DNA of 8,748 bases, taken from the NCBI GenBank assembly GCA_937891215.1, contig CALAEU010000029.1, forward strand, positions 1 to 8,748, given 5' to 3'. Positions 1-7,671 of the stretch are shown here, one piece after another (the stretch's first letter is position 1; each line of letters begins with the position of its first letter). The translations under genes were made by a program, and so were the position numbers. This DNA is from an uncultured Clostridia bacterium (lineage in GTDB: Bacteria > Bacillota_A > Clostridia > Oscillospirales > Acutalibacteraceae). The notes below the pieces were generated by a model that searched no databases, had not been told where the DNA came from, and saw only the letters and a list, made by a program, of their open reading frames with translations.

Positions 1-1
1 A

Positions 2-919
2 CGCGAAGGTGCTGACAACATTGCATTTTTAAGACTTGAAGCAGGTACTAACCTTATTGGCGGTCAGCCTATTTCTTATGAAAATATGAAAGCGGCTACT
101 GAACTTGCAAAATCTTACGGAATTACAACTGTTTTGGATGCATCTCTTTTACAGGATAACCTTTACTTCATTAAAACAAGAGAAGAGTCTATGAAAGATA
201 AAACTATTCCTGAAATCACAAGAATGGTTGCGGACCTTTTCGATATGATTTATTTCTCAGGTAGAAAATTTGGTTTCGGTCGTGGTGGCGGAATTCTTAT
301 AAGAGATGAAAAGTTATTCCATGAAATGGAAGACTATGTCACAATGTTTGAAGGATTCTTAACTTATGGTGGTATGTCCGTTAAAGAAATGGAAGCACTC
401 ATTATAGGTTTTGAAGAAACAATGGATTTAGATATTATTTCTCAAGGTCCTCAATTCATTAAACACTGTGTTTCTATTCTCGACTCAATGGGTGTTCCAA
501 TGGTTACACCAGGTGGTGGTTTAGGTGCTCATATCGACGCTCGTCAAGTAGTTGACCATATTCCTGCAGACCAATACCCTGCTGGTGCTTTAACAGTTGC
601 ACTTTACCTTTGCGGTGGTATTCGTGGTATGGAACGCGGTACACTTTCTGAAGAAAGAAACCCAGATGGTTCTGAACACATTGCTTCAGTTGAAATGGTT
701 CGCCTTGCTTTCCCAAGACGTGTTTTCACACTTTCACAGACTGAATATGTAATTGACAGAGTTAAATGGCTCTATGACCACAGACATTTAGTTGGCGGTT
801 TAAGATTTGTTCACGAACCAAAAACACTCCGTTTCTTCACAGGTAAACTTGAACCTGTTTCAGATTGGCCAGAAAAACTTATTGCAGAATTTATTAAAGA
901 TTTCGGTGAAGACCAATAA
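2..919 (+). CDS. Tryptophanase / tyrosine phenol-lyase family PLP-dependent beta-eliminating lyase, 3' part
   Basis: The reading frame is open from base 2, so the 5' part of the gene lies outside the window; 305 codons are visible. The ATG at 86 is internal. Family enzymes are cytoplasmic PLP enzymes of about 460-470 residues that split tryptophan to indole, or tyrosine to phenol, plus pyruvate and ammonia. Visible marks, numbered from the first visible codon: the substrate/PLP loop NLIGGQP near 17-23, the aspartate facing the PLP ring nitrogen in VLDAS (D46), the Schiff-base lysine in YFSGRK (K89, bases 266-268), EGFLTYGG, MERG with R212, and FPRRVFT carrying the carboxylate-binding arginine. 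The C-terminal LRFFTGKLEPVSDW extension fits a divergent clostridial branch usually labelled tryptophanase. Specificity is uncertain: the MERG arginine and LRFF phenylalanine match tyrosine phenol-lyase rather than E. coli TnaA. The gene ends at a strong hairpin terminator and converges on the next gene. Confidence 0.88.
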   Translation, partial: REGADNIAFLRLEAGTNLIGGQPISYENMKAATELAKSYGITTVLDASLLQDNLYFIKTREESMKDKTIPEITRMVADLFDMIYFSGRKFGFGRGGGILIRDEKLFHEMEDYVTMFEGFLTYGGMSVKEMEALIIGFEETMDLDIISQGPQFIKHCVSILDSMGVPMVTPGGGLGAHIDARQVVDHIPADQYPAGALTVALYLCGGIRGMERGTLSEERNPDGSEHIASVEMVRLAFPRRVFTLSQTEYVIDRVKWLYDHRHLVGGLRFVHEPKTLRFFTGKLEPVSDWPEKLIAEFIKDFGEDQ

Positions 920-928
920 TACATAACA

Positions 929-968
929 AAAGCATAGAAGCCATTATTGGTTTCTATGCTTTGTTTTT
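929..968 (+). terminator. Intrinsic terminator of the PLP lyase gene, shared with the convergent gene
   Basis: A 14-bp stem (929-942 paired with 949-962, including one G-U pair) encloses a 6-base loop and is followed by GTTTTT. It starts 10 bases after the lyase stop codon. On the minus strand the same hairpin is followed by TTTTG, so it can also end the convergent oxidoreductase transcript, whose stop codon (944-946) lies in the loop. Confidence 0.85.
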
Positions 969-2260
969 AAGTCAGAAGTTGCTGGGTTATCTAATAATTT
1001 ACCATCTTCATTAAATCTTGAACCGTGGCAAGAACAATCCCAGCTTCTTTCTGCCGGATTCCACTTTAAAGCACACCCTAAATGTGGGCAACGAGGTGCA
1101 GTTGGTGTTATAAGGTTAACGGTGCTTTCAACAATGTTACTAAAGAGTTGTGGGTGTAAAATCTTCCTTGATGGCAAATACAATTCACTGTACTCATTTG
1201 AGTTTCCCATAATCAAATCACATAAAAGATTACTTGCAACCATTGACGATGTAATCCCCCACTTATTAAAACCAGTTGCAACATAAATATTGGGTGCCAA
1301 TTTCGAATATTCTCCGATATAAGGAATACCATCAAGTGACATACAATCTTGTGTAGCCCATCTTGTTACTTCTTTTGAAGTCGGGAAAAACTGATTTTTA
1401 AATTTTGTCAATTCACGCCAGTTTCCACCCTCTTTTCCAGTACGGTGGGAGCCTCCCCCCAGCAAAAGCATATCTTTATAATTTCTGAAAGAAAGCCCGG
1501 TTGAATTTTCATCTACATACATTCCGTTAACATTCTTTGCATCCTTAAGTGCTAAAACATAAGAACGCTCCTGATAAAGTTTTAACGGATATAATCCGAA
1601 TTTATTAAATATCGGAAAGTGTGTTGCAACAACTGTTTTAGTTGAAAAAATACGACCTCTGTCAGTTACAAAAGCTTCACCATCAAAACCGAGCACTTTT
1701 GTGTTTTCATATATTTTCAAATCATTGACAATCGCATTAATAAATTTTAACGGGTTAAATTGTGCCTGATTTTTAAATTTAATAGCACCTGCTACTGTAA
1801 ATGGTAAATAAACTGACTTTGTAAATTCAAATTCTGCACCAATTTTTCTGAGTGCTTCTGCTTCTTCATTAATTTTATCACTTCTATTTAAAGAATAAAC
1901 ATACGCATCTTGCTCTTCAAAATCACAATCTAGTTTCTTGCATTTATTTCGAAATTCTTCTAATGCTTCCTGATTTGATTTATAATATAGCTTTGCTTTT
2001 TCTAAACCATATTCTTTTGCAATTTTACTGTAAATCAAAGCATGTTGTGAAGTTATTTTTGCAGTTGTATTAAGTGTGACACCATTACACACTCTGTCTG
2101 CTTCAACAAGTGCATACTGAACACCTAACTCTTGCAATTTACTTGCAATTAAAACACCAGAAATACCGCCCCCAATAATCAAGACATCGGTTCTCAAATC
2201 ACCTTTTAAAGAATCAAATTTTTTTAAATCTGCCGAAGTATTCCAAATTGAATTTATCAT
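944..2260 (-). CDS. FAD-dependent oxidoreductase with C-terminal Rieske [2Fe-2S] domain
   Basis: The 438-residue protein has two parts. Residues about 24-370 form a DAO-type (glycine/D-amino-acid oxidase-like) FAD fold, with the dinucleotide motif GGGISG at 30-35 after DVLII, an acidic residue ending beta-2 (VEAD, 52-55), and the C-terminal FAD signature DGIPYIG (310-316) with ATGFNKWGITSS (328-339). Residues about 385-430 form a Rieske domain: CPHLGC (391-396) and CSCHGS (409-414) supply the cluster ligands C391, H393, C409 and H412. C396 and C411 are placed like the disulfide pair of bc1-type Rieske proteins. The layout resembles Bacillus YhfW-type proteins. The substrate is unknown; electrons could pass from flavin to the iron-sulfur cluster. 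No signal peptide is visible, so it is probably cytoplasmic. A modest ribosome site (GGTGA, about 5 bases before ATG) supports the start. It lies downstream of spoIVA but a terminator separates them. Confidence 0.88.
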   Translation of the reverse strand: MINSIWNTSADLKKFDSLKGDLRTDVLIIGGGISGVLIASKLQELGVQYALVEADRVCNGVTLNTTAKITSQHALIYSKIAKEYGLEKAKLYYKSNQEALEEFRNKCKKLDCDFEEQDAYVYSLNRSDKINEEAEALRKIGAEFEFTKSVYLPFTVAGAIKFKNQAQFNPLKFINAIVNDLKIYENTKVLGFDGEAFVTDRGRIFSTKTVVATHFPIFNKFGLYPLKLYQERSYVLALKDAKNVNGMYVDENSTGLSFRNYKDMLLLGGGSHRTGKEGGNWRELTKFKNQFFPTSKEVTRWATQDCMSLDGIPYIGEYSKLAPNIYVATGFNKWGITSSMVASNLLCDLIMGNSNEYSELYLPSRKILHPQLFSNIVESTVNLITPTAPRCPHLGCALKWNPAERSWDCSCHGSRFNEDGKLLDNPATSDLKTKHRNQ

Positions 2261-2284
2261 AAAATCACCAGAATTAGTATGTAC

Positions 2285-2316
2285 AAAAAAACAAAGGATA
2301 GCAAAAGCTATCCTTT
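2285..2316 (-). terminator. Intrinsic terminator of spoIVA
   Basis: A perfect 10-bp stem (2293-2302 with 2307-2316) closes a 4-base loop. Read on the minus strand it is followed by G and seven U residues. It begins 5 bases past the spoIVA stop codon, between spoIVA and the oxidoreductase gene, and so separates the two transcripts. Confidence 0.9.
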
Positions 2317-2321
2317 AAAAT

Positions 2322-3800
2322 TTATAAAATTATACAAATGAGACCACTACAACCTTCATTTATAATTTTTTCTAAAGTTTCCTGAATTTTTCCTCGTGCA
2401 TCCTGCGGCATATGACAAAGTTTGTTGCGAAGACCTTCATTTACAAGCTCATTTAAAGATTTACCGAATATATCTGATTCCCAGATTTTAAGTGGGTCTT
2501 CTTCAAATTCATTGAGAAGATATTTTATAAGTTCTTCTGACTGACTTTCAGTGCCAACAACAGGTGCTACTTCTGTTTCAATATCCGCTTTTAAAAGATG
2601 AATTGACGGAGCAGAAGCAGAAAGTCTTACACCATAGCGACCACCCTGTTTTACAATTTCAGGCTCTTTAAGTGTCAACTCGTCAATGTCGGGCATAACA
2701 ATACCATAACCTGTTGCTTCTACTTCCTCTAAAGCATTTTCTAATCTGTCATACTTCTTTTTGATTTTTGAAAGTTCATTTAGGCAATTAACAAGACCTT
2801 GCTCACTGCCAATTTCAAGACCGGTTTGTTCTTCTATAATTTTGTAGAACAATTCGCTTTTTAAGTTTGTAGAAATTATAGCAGTACCATTGCCTAAATC
2901 TATTTTATTTATTGATGCGGTTGTAACATATTCATTAGATTCAATACCAACGAGTAAAGAACCTATATCTGCAACGCAGTTAATATTAACTGAAGATTCT
3001 TTAACAGAATTACACAGTGAAGACCGAAGCCAATGCTCATGATTTAATGACATTACCCACGAAGGAATTTCTACACTAATCTCCTGAACAGGAAAGCGAT
3101 AAAGAATTGAACTCAGAATTTCTGTAATTTCTATTTCTGTCAGTTCAAGGCAATTCACAGGAATAACAGGTACAGAATATTTATTTGAAAGTTCATTTGA
3201 AAGTGTAATAACTTCTGGTGAAGCTGGTGAAACAGAGTTAAGAACTACAACAAATGGTTTGTTTATTTCCTTTAATTCTTTTATAACCCTTTCTTCAGCT
3301 TCTTCATACTCTGCTCGTGGAATATCACTTATAGAACCGTCAGTTGTAACAACAAGACCAATTGTTGAGTGTTCGGTTATTACTTTTTCTGTACCGATTT
3401 CTGCTGCCATATTAAAAGGAACTTCATCTTCGAACCAAGGAGTTTTAACCATTCTTGGTTGTTCATTTTCAATATACCCAAGTGAACTCGGTACTATGTA
3501 GCCTACGCAGTCAATAAGTCTTACATTTAGTGACGCTTTTTCAGGTAACTCAATTCTGACTGCTTCTTCGGGAATAAATTTTGGCTCAGTTGTCATAATT
3601 GTTCTGCCTGCTGCAGATTGTGGTAATTCATCTTGCGCACGTTCTTTTTTATGTGAACTCTCGATATTAGGTATAACAAGCGATTCCATAAACCTTTTTA
3701 TAAAAGTTGATTTACCAGTTCTTACAGGTCCTACAACTCCTATATATATATCACCGCCTGTTCGTGTTTCAATATCCTGATAGATAGTAGTATCTGTCAT
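2322..3800 (-). CDS. spoIVA: Stage IV sporulation protein A, spore-coat morphogenetic ATPase
   Basis: The 492 residues equal the length I recall for Bacillus subtilis SpoIVA and match it along the whole length. SpoIVA is made in the mother cell, binds the outer forespore membrane through SpoVM, and polymerises with ATP hydrolysis into the basement layer of the spore coat. Visible marks: RTGGDIYIGVVG leading into Walker A GPVRTGKS (24-31, K30), the conserved block DELPQSAAGRTIMTTEPKF (57-75), the Walker B-like DCVGY (97-101), EHSTIGLVVTTDG (143-155), and PSWVMSLNHEHWLR starting the middle domain (about 246-259). The C-terminal domain holds YGVRLSASAPSIHLLK, GTESQSEELI, DPLKIWESDIFG and a final GLICIIL, the end implicated in SpoVM contact. 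The start is supported by the purine-rich site AGGGGGAAGGA just upstream and a SigE-like promoter. The gene marks the host as an endospore former. Confidence 0.97.
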   Translation of the reverse strand: MTDTTIYQDIETRTGGDIYIGVVGPVRTGKSTFIKRFMESLVIPNIESSHKKERAQDELPQSAAGRTIMTTEPKFIPEEAVRIELPEKASLNVRLIDCVGYIVPSSLGYIENEQPRMVKTPWFEDEVPFNMAAEIGTEKVITEHSTIGLVVTTDGSISDIPRAEYEEAEERVIKELKEINKPFVVVLNSVSPASPEVITLSNELSNKYSVPVIPVNCLELTEIEITEILSSILYRFPVQEISVEIPSWVMSLNHEHWLRSSLCNSVKESSVNINCVADIGSLLVGIESNEYVTTASINKIDLGNGTAIISTNLKSELFYKIIEEQTGLEIGSEQGLVNCLNELSKIKKKYDRLENALEEVEATGYGIVMPDIDELTLKEPEIVKQGGRYGVRLSASAPSIHLLKADIETEVAPVVGTESQSEELIKYLLNEFEEDPLKIWESDIFGKSLNELVNEGLRNKLCHMPQDARGKIQETLEKIINEGCSGLICIIL

Positions 3801-3839
3801 AAGTCCTTCCCCCTTGTACTTTCTATTATCTTTCTGTAA

Positions 3840-3868
3840 AGGATATGAAGATTCTGACAGTAATATTA
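3840..3868 (-). promoter_or_regulatory. Likely SigE promoter of spoIVA
   Basis: On the minus strand TAATATT (3868-3862) fits the SigE -35 consensus KMATATT exactly. A 14-base spacer follows, then CATATCCT (3847-3840), which matches 6 of 8 positions of the SigE -10 consensus CATACAHT. Transcription would start near 3832, leaving a leader of about 30 bases with the ribosome site. spoIVA is a known member of the SigE mother-cell regulon in Bacillus, so position and type agree. The match is by eye only. Confidence 0.65.
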
Positions 3869-3882
3869 CACATATTTTTCAT

Positions 3883-3911
3883 TTGACATAACATACATAT
3901 TGTAGTATAAT
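3883..3911 (+). promoter_or_regulatory. Consensus SigA promoter of the MgtC-like gene
   Basis: TTGACA (3883-3888), a 17-base spacer and TATAAT (3906-3911) form a perfect vegetative promoter. The expected start near 3918 leaves a leader of about 44 bases, too short for the long magnesium-sensing leader of Salmonella mgtCB. It points away from the spoIVA promoter, with 14 bases between the two -35 elements. Confidence 0.85.
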
Positions 3912-3946
3912 TATTAATTATATTTAATTGACTAAAAATTCGAAAA

Positions 3947-3953
3947 AAGGAGT
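3947..3953 (+). promoter_or_regulatory. Ribosome binding site that fixes the TTG start
   Basis: AAGGAGT lies 8 bases before the TTG at 3962. No ATG or GTG is available in frame between this site and the first conserved residues, so TTG is the best start for the MgtC-like gene. Confidence 0.8.
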
Positions 3954-3961
3954 GTTTCAGT

Positions 3962-4660
3962 TTGAAAGAAGCGTTTTTTGATTTATTCTGGGAATTTGCT
4001 GCAGACTTCAAAGAAGCGTTGCCATACCTTTGCAGACTTATTGTTTCTGCAATTTGTGGTGCAGGAATTGGTCTTGAAAGAACATTCAGACAAAAAGAAG
4101 CTGGCCTTCGTACACACATTATTGTTGCCCTCGGCTCAGCACTTATGATGATTGTAAGTAAATATGGTTTCTTTGATTTATTCTTATATGACAATGTAAA
4201 ATTTGACGGTTCTAGACTTGCAGCTAACATAATTACAGGTGTCAGCTTTTTAGGTAGCGGTATTATTATTTATAAAGGCTCTATTAAAGGTCTTACAACT
4301 GCCGCTGGTATCTGGGCAACCGCTGGCATAGGTCTTGCAATTGGTGCAGGAATGTACGGCATTGGTGTTTATGCAACAATAGTTCTTCTTTTAATTCAGA
4401 TTTTCATTCATAGATTTGTTCCAATTGAAAATACAGTTGCAACTTCAGTTAAATTAAAAATTAAAAATGACCCTGTTGCTCTCGACCATGTTGAAGAAAT
4501 TCTGCTCAAAAAAGGCGTAGATATTATGACAACTGATGTTGAGAAAAAAGATGATATAATATACTGTAAGTTTGATTTAAAAACCCACAACGCATTTTCT
4601 TTTAAAGAAATTAAAGAGATTTTGAAAGACGATGAATATATAATTTCGATTTCGCTTTGA
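3962..4660 (+). CDS. MgtC/SapB family membrane protein
   Basis: The 232-residue protein starts at TTG behind a good ribosome site. Its N-terminal 150 residues hold about five hydrophobic helices (roughly 20-38, 50-66, 87-104, 113-130 and 132-151). They carry the family signature: GAGIGLER (33-40), QKEAGLRTHIIVALGSALMM (44-63), ITGVSFLGSGIII (91-103) and GLTTAAGIWATAGIGLAIGAG (110-130). Residues about 160-232 form a soluble C-terminal domain, which is an ACT-like fold in MgtC. MgtC proteins help some pathogens grow at low magnesium and inside macrophages, partly by affecting the F-type ATP synthase. The wider MgtC/SapB family (YhiD and others) is common in free-living bacteria and its role there is unclear, so I give no symbol. 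A perfect SigA promoter suggests steady vegetative expression. The gene stands alone between a divergent promoter and a strong terminator. Confidence 0.92.
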   Translation: MKEAFFDLFWEFAADFKEALPYLCRLIVSAICGAGIGLERTFRQKEAGLRTHIIVALGSALMMIVSKYGFFDLFLYDNVKFDGSRLAANIITGVSFLGSGIIIYKGSIKGLTTAAGIWATAGIGLAIGAGMYGIGVYATIVLLLIQIFIHRFVPIENTVATSVKLKIKNDPVALDHVEEILLKKGVDIMTTDVEKKDDIIYCKFDLKTHNAFSFKEIKEILKDDEYIISISL

Positions 4661-4679
4661 AGTTGGTGTTAGATAATAG

Positions 4680-4719
4680 AACACGGATAATTGAGAACTT
4701 CTCAATTATCCGTGTTTTT
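4680..4719 (+). terminator. Intrinsic terminator of the MgtC-like gene
   Basis: A perfect 16-bp stem (4680-4695 with 4701-4716) and a 5-base loop are followed by TTT, so the 3' arm ends in five T residues. It starts 20 bases past the stop codon. The convergent radical SAM gene ends inside it (stop 4702-4704), but the minus-strand tail (CTATTATCT) is poor in U, so termination should be weaker in that direction. Confidence 0.88.
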
Positions 4720-6366
4720 AAATTCATCTAAACTATAATACTTCCCACTAAACCTACCAAAAAAGTCTTTTTCACTATTTTGATTTACAACAAAAACCCT
4801 GTTTGTTTTATAAAGTATAGCGATTTTATTGTGTTGCCCTTTAACATTAGCAAAATACTTTTTAATTTTTTTGTATAATGGGTCATTTATTTTGAAAATT
4901 TCGGGAATCTGCAAAGCAGATGAACAAGAAAGCAAATCACAAAGAATTGTTTCTCTTAACATTTCTTCATCTGCAAATTCTTTAAAGAAATAATAAATAT
5001 GAATTGCATAATCTGAAAGATTCATTTTAGTTCCGTCTATTTCATTACCAAACTGATAGAAAAGCTGGAATGGTGTAAAAATTTTATTATTAATTAAATA
5101 ATCAAGTGTAAATAAAAATCTTCCACTGTTATAAAGTCTTTCTAATGCATCTTCACACTTTTTGAGTTTTATAATTTCTTCACTTGAAAGCCACGGTGTT
5201 TCTGTAACTTCGTACGGTGGATTTTCAGTATATTTGCAAGGATATTTTTCAGGGTATTTTCTCATATCCGCACCGTAAAGAAGTTTTAAAAAGCCCATTT
5301 GAAGCATATTGGCACCTAAAGAGTAACCAATATTAAAACTTCTTTCAAAACTCTTTAAATCTTCACCTGTAAGCCCTGCAATTAAATCAATATGAATATG
5401 CATATTTTGGAATGAAATTAAGCGTTTAATATTCTCAATAAGTTTCTTTGTGTCAGTCTTTCTGTTAATTGCTTTAAGCGTTTCTTCATTAAAAGACTGC
5501 ATACCAATTTCTAATTGAAATAAGCCTTTTGGTGCTTTTTCTAAAATATTGAAAGTTTCTTCTTTTAATATATCCCCTGCTATTTCAAAATGGAAGCAAA
5601 CATTTTCTGGTATTTTAATACCACGATTTTCAAGAATAAACTCTAATATTTCGTTCGCTCTTTTTGTGTTAGCATTAAAAGTTCTGTCTATAAACTTAAC
5701 AGTCTGTGTGCCACTATTTGAAACTTTAATTATATCTTCTTTGACTTTTTCCAAATCAAAAAATCTCAAAGGTGAAGTGTTGCCCGAAAGGCAGAAAGCA
5801 CATCTGTAAGGGCAACCACGACTTGTTTCAATATAAGTAATTTTGCCGTTTAAATCATTAAAATACTCGTCAGTATATGGGCTTACTGGTGTGCCAGAAT
5901 ATTCTTTTTCAGGAATAGATATAATTTCACATTTATTTCTGTATGACAACCCCGAAACAGATGATAATTCACTTTTCTGCGAAAGTACATCAATAAGTTG
6001 CGGGTAAGTTTCTTCACCCTCACCAGAAAGAACAAAGTCAATAAAGTTATATTTTTCTAAAACATTCTTAGCTCTGTAAGATACTTCAGGGCCACCTAAA
6101 ACAATTGTAACATTACTTTTGCTTTTAATATATTTACATACTTCAAGAGTTTTTTCAATATTCCATATATAACACGAGAAAGAAAGTATCTCGGGATTCT
6201 CACTCAAGATACTTTCTGCAAAATCTATTATGTTACTGTTAATTGTACACTCCATAACCTTTGTGTTGTGTTTTTTACTGTATGCTTTAACACCTGAAAA
6301 CAAGCACCACGGTGCTAAAGAAGAGTGTACAAATTTTGAATTAAGACAAGCAATAATTACCTTCAT
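4702..6366 (-). CDS. B12-binding radical SAM protein with DUF4080-type C-terminal domain
   Basis: The 554-residue protein has three parts. Residues 1-135 look like a cobalamin-binding Rossmann domain (start MKVIIACLNSKFVHSSLAP, then EILSFSCYIWN, VLGGPEVSYR at 89-98 and FVLSGEGEETYPQL). The DxHxxG cobalt-ligand motif is not visible, as is usual in the radical SAM class. Residues about 175-370 are the radical SAM barrel: ETSRGCPYRCAFC carries the cluster ligands C185, C189 and C192, with FIDRTFN at 225-231 and the HemN/Elp3-like LEIGMQSFNEETLKAINR (285-302). The rest, from about residue 390, matches the DUF4080 region paired with this architecture in Clostridia. The substrate is unknown; the class includes methyltransferases and ring-changing enzymes. 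Its ATG directly follows the lysA stop codon (TAAATG) with no clear ribosome site, so translation probably depends on coupling to lysA. Confidence 0.88.
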   Translation of the reverse strand: MKVIIACLNSKFVHSSLAPWCLFSGVKAYSKKHNTKVMECTINSNIIDFAESILSENPEILSFSCYIWNIEKTLEVCKYIKSKSNVTIVLGGPEVSYRAKNVLEKYNFIDFVLSGEGEETYPQLIDVLSQKSELSSVSGLSYRNKCEIISIPEKEYSGTPVSPYTDEYFNDLNGKITYIETSRGCPYRCAFCLSGNTSPLRFFDLEKVKEDIIKVSNSGTQTVKFIDRTFNANTKRANEILEFILENRGIKIPENVCFHFEIAGDILKEETFNILEKAPKGLFQLEIGMQSFNEETLKAINRKTDTKKLIENIKRLISFQNMHIHIDLIAGLTGEDLKSFERSFNIGYSLGANMLQMGFLKLLYGADMRKYPEKYPCKYTENPPYEVTETPWLSSEEIIKLKKCEDALERLYNSGRFLFTLDYLINNKIFTPFQLFYQFGNEIDGTKMNLSDYAIHIYYFFKEFADEEMLRETILCDLLSCSSALQIPEIFKINDPLYKKIKKYFANVKGQHNKIAILYKTNRVFVVNQNSEKDFFGRFSGKYYSLDEFKNTDN

Positions 6367-7671
6367 TTACACATCATTTCTTATAATATCGTCTAAAGTT
6401 TCTCGTTTTACTGCAACATAGTCATCATTGCCATTTAACATAACAACAGGAAGTTTAGGGATTCTATTGTAGTTAGATGACATTGAATAGTTATAAGCAC
6501 CAGTTGTAAGCACGGCAATCAAATCGCCACGCTTAATGCTTGACGGCAACATAACATTTTCTTGCAAAATATCGCCACTTTCACAGCAACGACCAACAAG
6601 ACTGCATTTAAAATCACATTTTTCTTCTGCTTTGTCAGCGGCAATTACAGTATAAGCTGAACCATAAAGGGCAAAACGAGGGTTATCGCACATACCACCA
6701 TCAACTGCAACATAATTTTTATAACCATCAATAATTTTAACAGTATTTGCAGTGTAAAGTGTAAGACCTGCATCTGCAACAATACTTCTGCCAGGTTCCA
6801 TTCTTACACTTGGTTCTTTAATACCTAGACTACTACACTTTTTCTTATAAAATTCTGCAACCTGTCTGATGTTATCTTCAATATCAATATACGGGTCGCT
6901 TTCAACATAACGAACACCATAACCGCCACCAAGGTCAAGGATTTCTGTTTCAAAATTGAATTTGGTCTTCATATCTGAGACAAAATTCAACATTGTATCG
7001 GCAGAACGGACAAAAACATCTGAATCAAAAAGTTGTGAACCAACATGACAATGAAAACCTTTAAGGTCAACATTTTCTCTTTTAAGTGCCTCGCCTGTTA
7101 TAAATTCACCTGCACCAGTTTCAATAGGAAAACCAAATTTAGAATCAACTTTACCGGTGTTTACCGCTTCGTATGTATGAGTATCAATACCAGGTGTAAT
7201 TCTTATAAGCGCTTTTTGTTTAATACCTTTTTTACCTGCATAGCGATTTATAGCGTCAAGCTCTTCTATGTTGTCAATTACAAAATAACCAATGTTCTTA
7301 GAAATTGCATATTCAATATCTTCATCTGTTTTACTGTTTGAGTGAAAATACATATCCTCGGGATTAACTCCTGCTTTAAGTGCAGTATATAATTCACCGA
7401 CTGAAACAACATCAACACCCATATTTTCAGACGAAACAATTTCATACATTCTTTTGAAAGAACAAGCCTTACTTGCAAATAACGCTTTTGCACCATTACC
7501 GAAGTACTTTTTTAATGACTCTGTATACTTTCTGCAATTCTGTCTTAAAGTATTTTCATCCATAACATAAAGTGGTGTTTTATATTTAGATGCAAGTTCT
7601 TTAGTACTTCTATCTGCAAAATAAAGTTCATTATTATGTATTTTAAGATTATCACAAACTAAATTACTCAT
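6367..7671 (-). CDS. lysA: Diaminopimelate decarboxylase
   Basis: LysA is a cytoplasmic fold type III PLP enzyme that converts meso-diaminopimelate to L-lysine and CO2, the last step of lysine synthesis. The 434 residues are normal for the family. Key parts are visible: the PLP lysine in FASKACS (K68), HVGSQ (209-213), the phosphate-binding LGGGYG (247-252), EPGRS (292-296), the active-site cysteine in CESGD (363-367) and the tyrosine in GAYNYSMSSNYN (391-402). The start codon shares ATGA with the dapA stop (4-base overlap), with AAGGA about 9 bases upstream inside dapA. The next gene begins directly after the lysA stop codon. No lysine riboswitch or T-box can sit between dapA and lysA because they overlap; any such control would be upstream of dapA, where the sequence is disrupted. 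Confidence 0.97.
   Translation of the reverse strand: MSNLVCDNLKIHNNELYFADRSTKELASKYKTPLYVMDENTLRQNCRKYTESLKKYFGNGAKALFASKACSFKRMYEIVSSENMGVDVVSVGELYTALKAGVNPEDMYFHSNSKTDEDIEYAISKNIGYFVIDNIEELDAINRYAGKKGIKQKALIRITPGIDTHTYEAVNTGKVDSKFGFPIETGAGEFITGEALKRENVDLKGFHCHVGSQLFDSDVFVRSADTMLNFVSDMKTKFNFETEILDLGGGYGVRYVESDPYIDIEDNIRQVAEFYKKKCSSLGIKEPSVRMEPGRSIVADAGLTLYTANTVKIIDGYKNYVAVDGGMCDNPRFALYGSAYTVIAADKAEEKCDFKCSLVGRCCESGDILQENVMLPSSIKRGDLIAVLTTGAYNYSMSSNYNRIPKLPVVMLNGNDDYVAVKRETLDDIIRNDV

Noticed and set aside
3912..3961. Regulatory leader like the magnesium-sensing leader of Salmonella mgtCB.
   Set aside because: The consensus promoter leaves only about 44 leader bases with no stable hairpin or leader peptide.
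3826..4230. 134-residue minus-strand ORF spanning the spoIVA/MgtC promoter region.
   Set aside because: It runs through two promoters and antisense to the MgtC family signature; its protein shows no known features.
7045..7341. 98-residue plus-strand ORF inside lysA, and similar ORFs inside spoIVA (3259-3501) and the radical SAM gene (5549-5809).
   Set aside because: They are antisense to well-matched genes and show no family resemblance.
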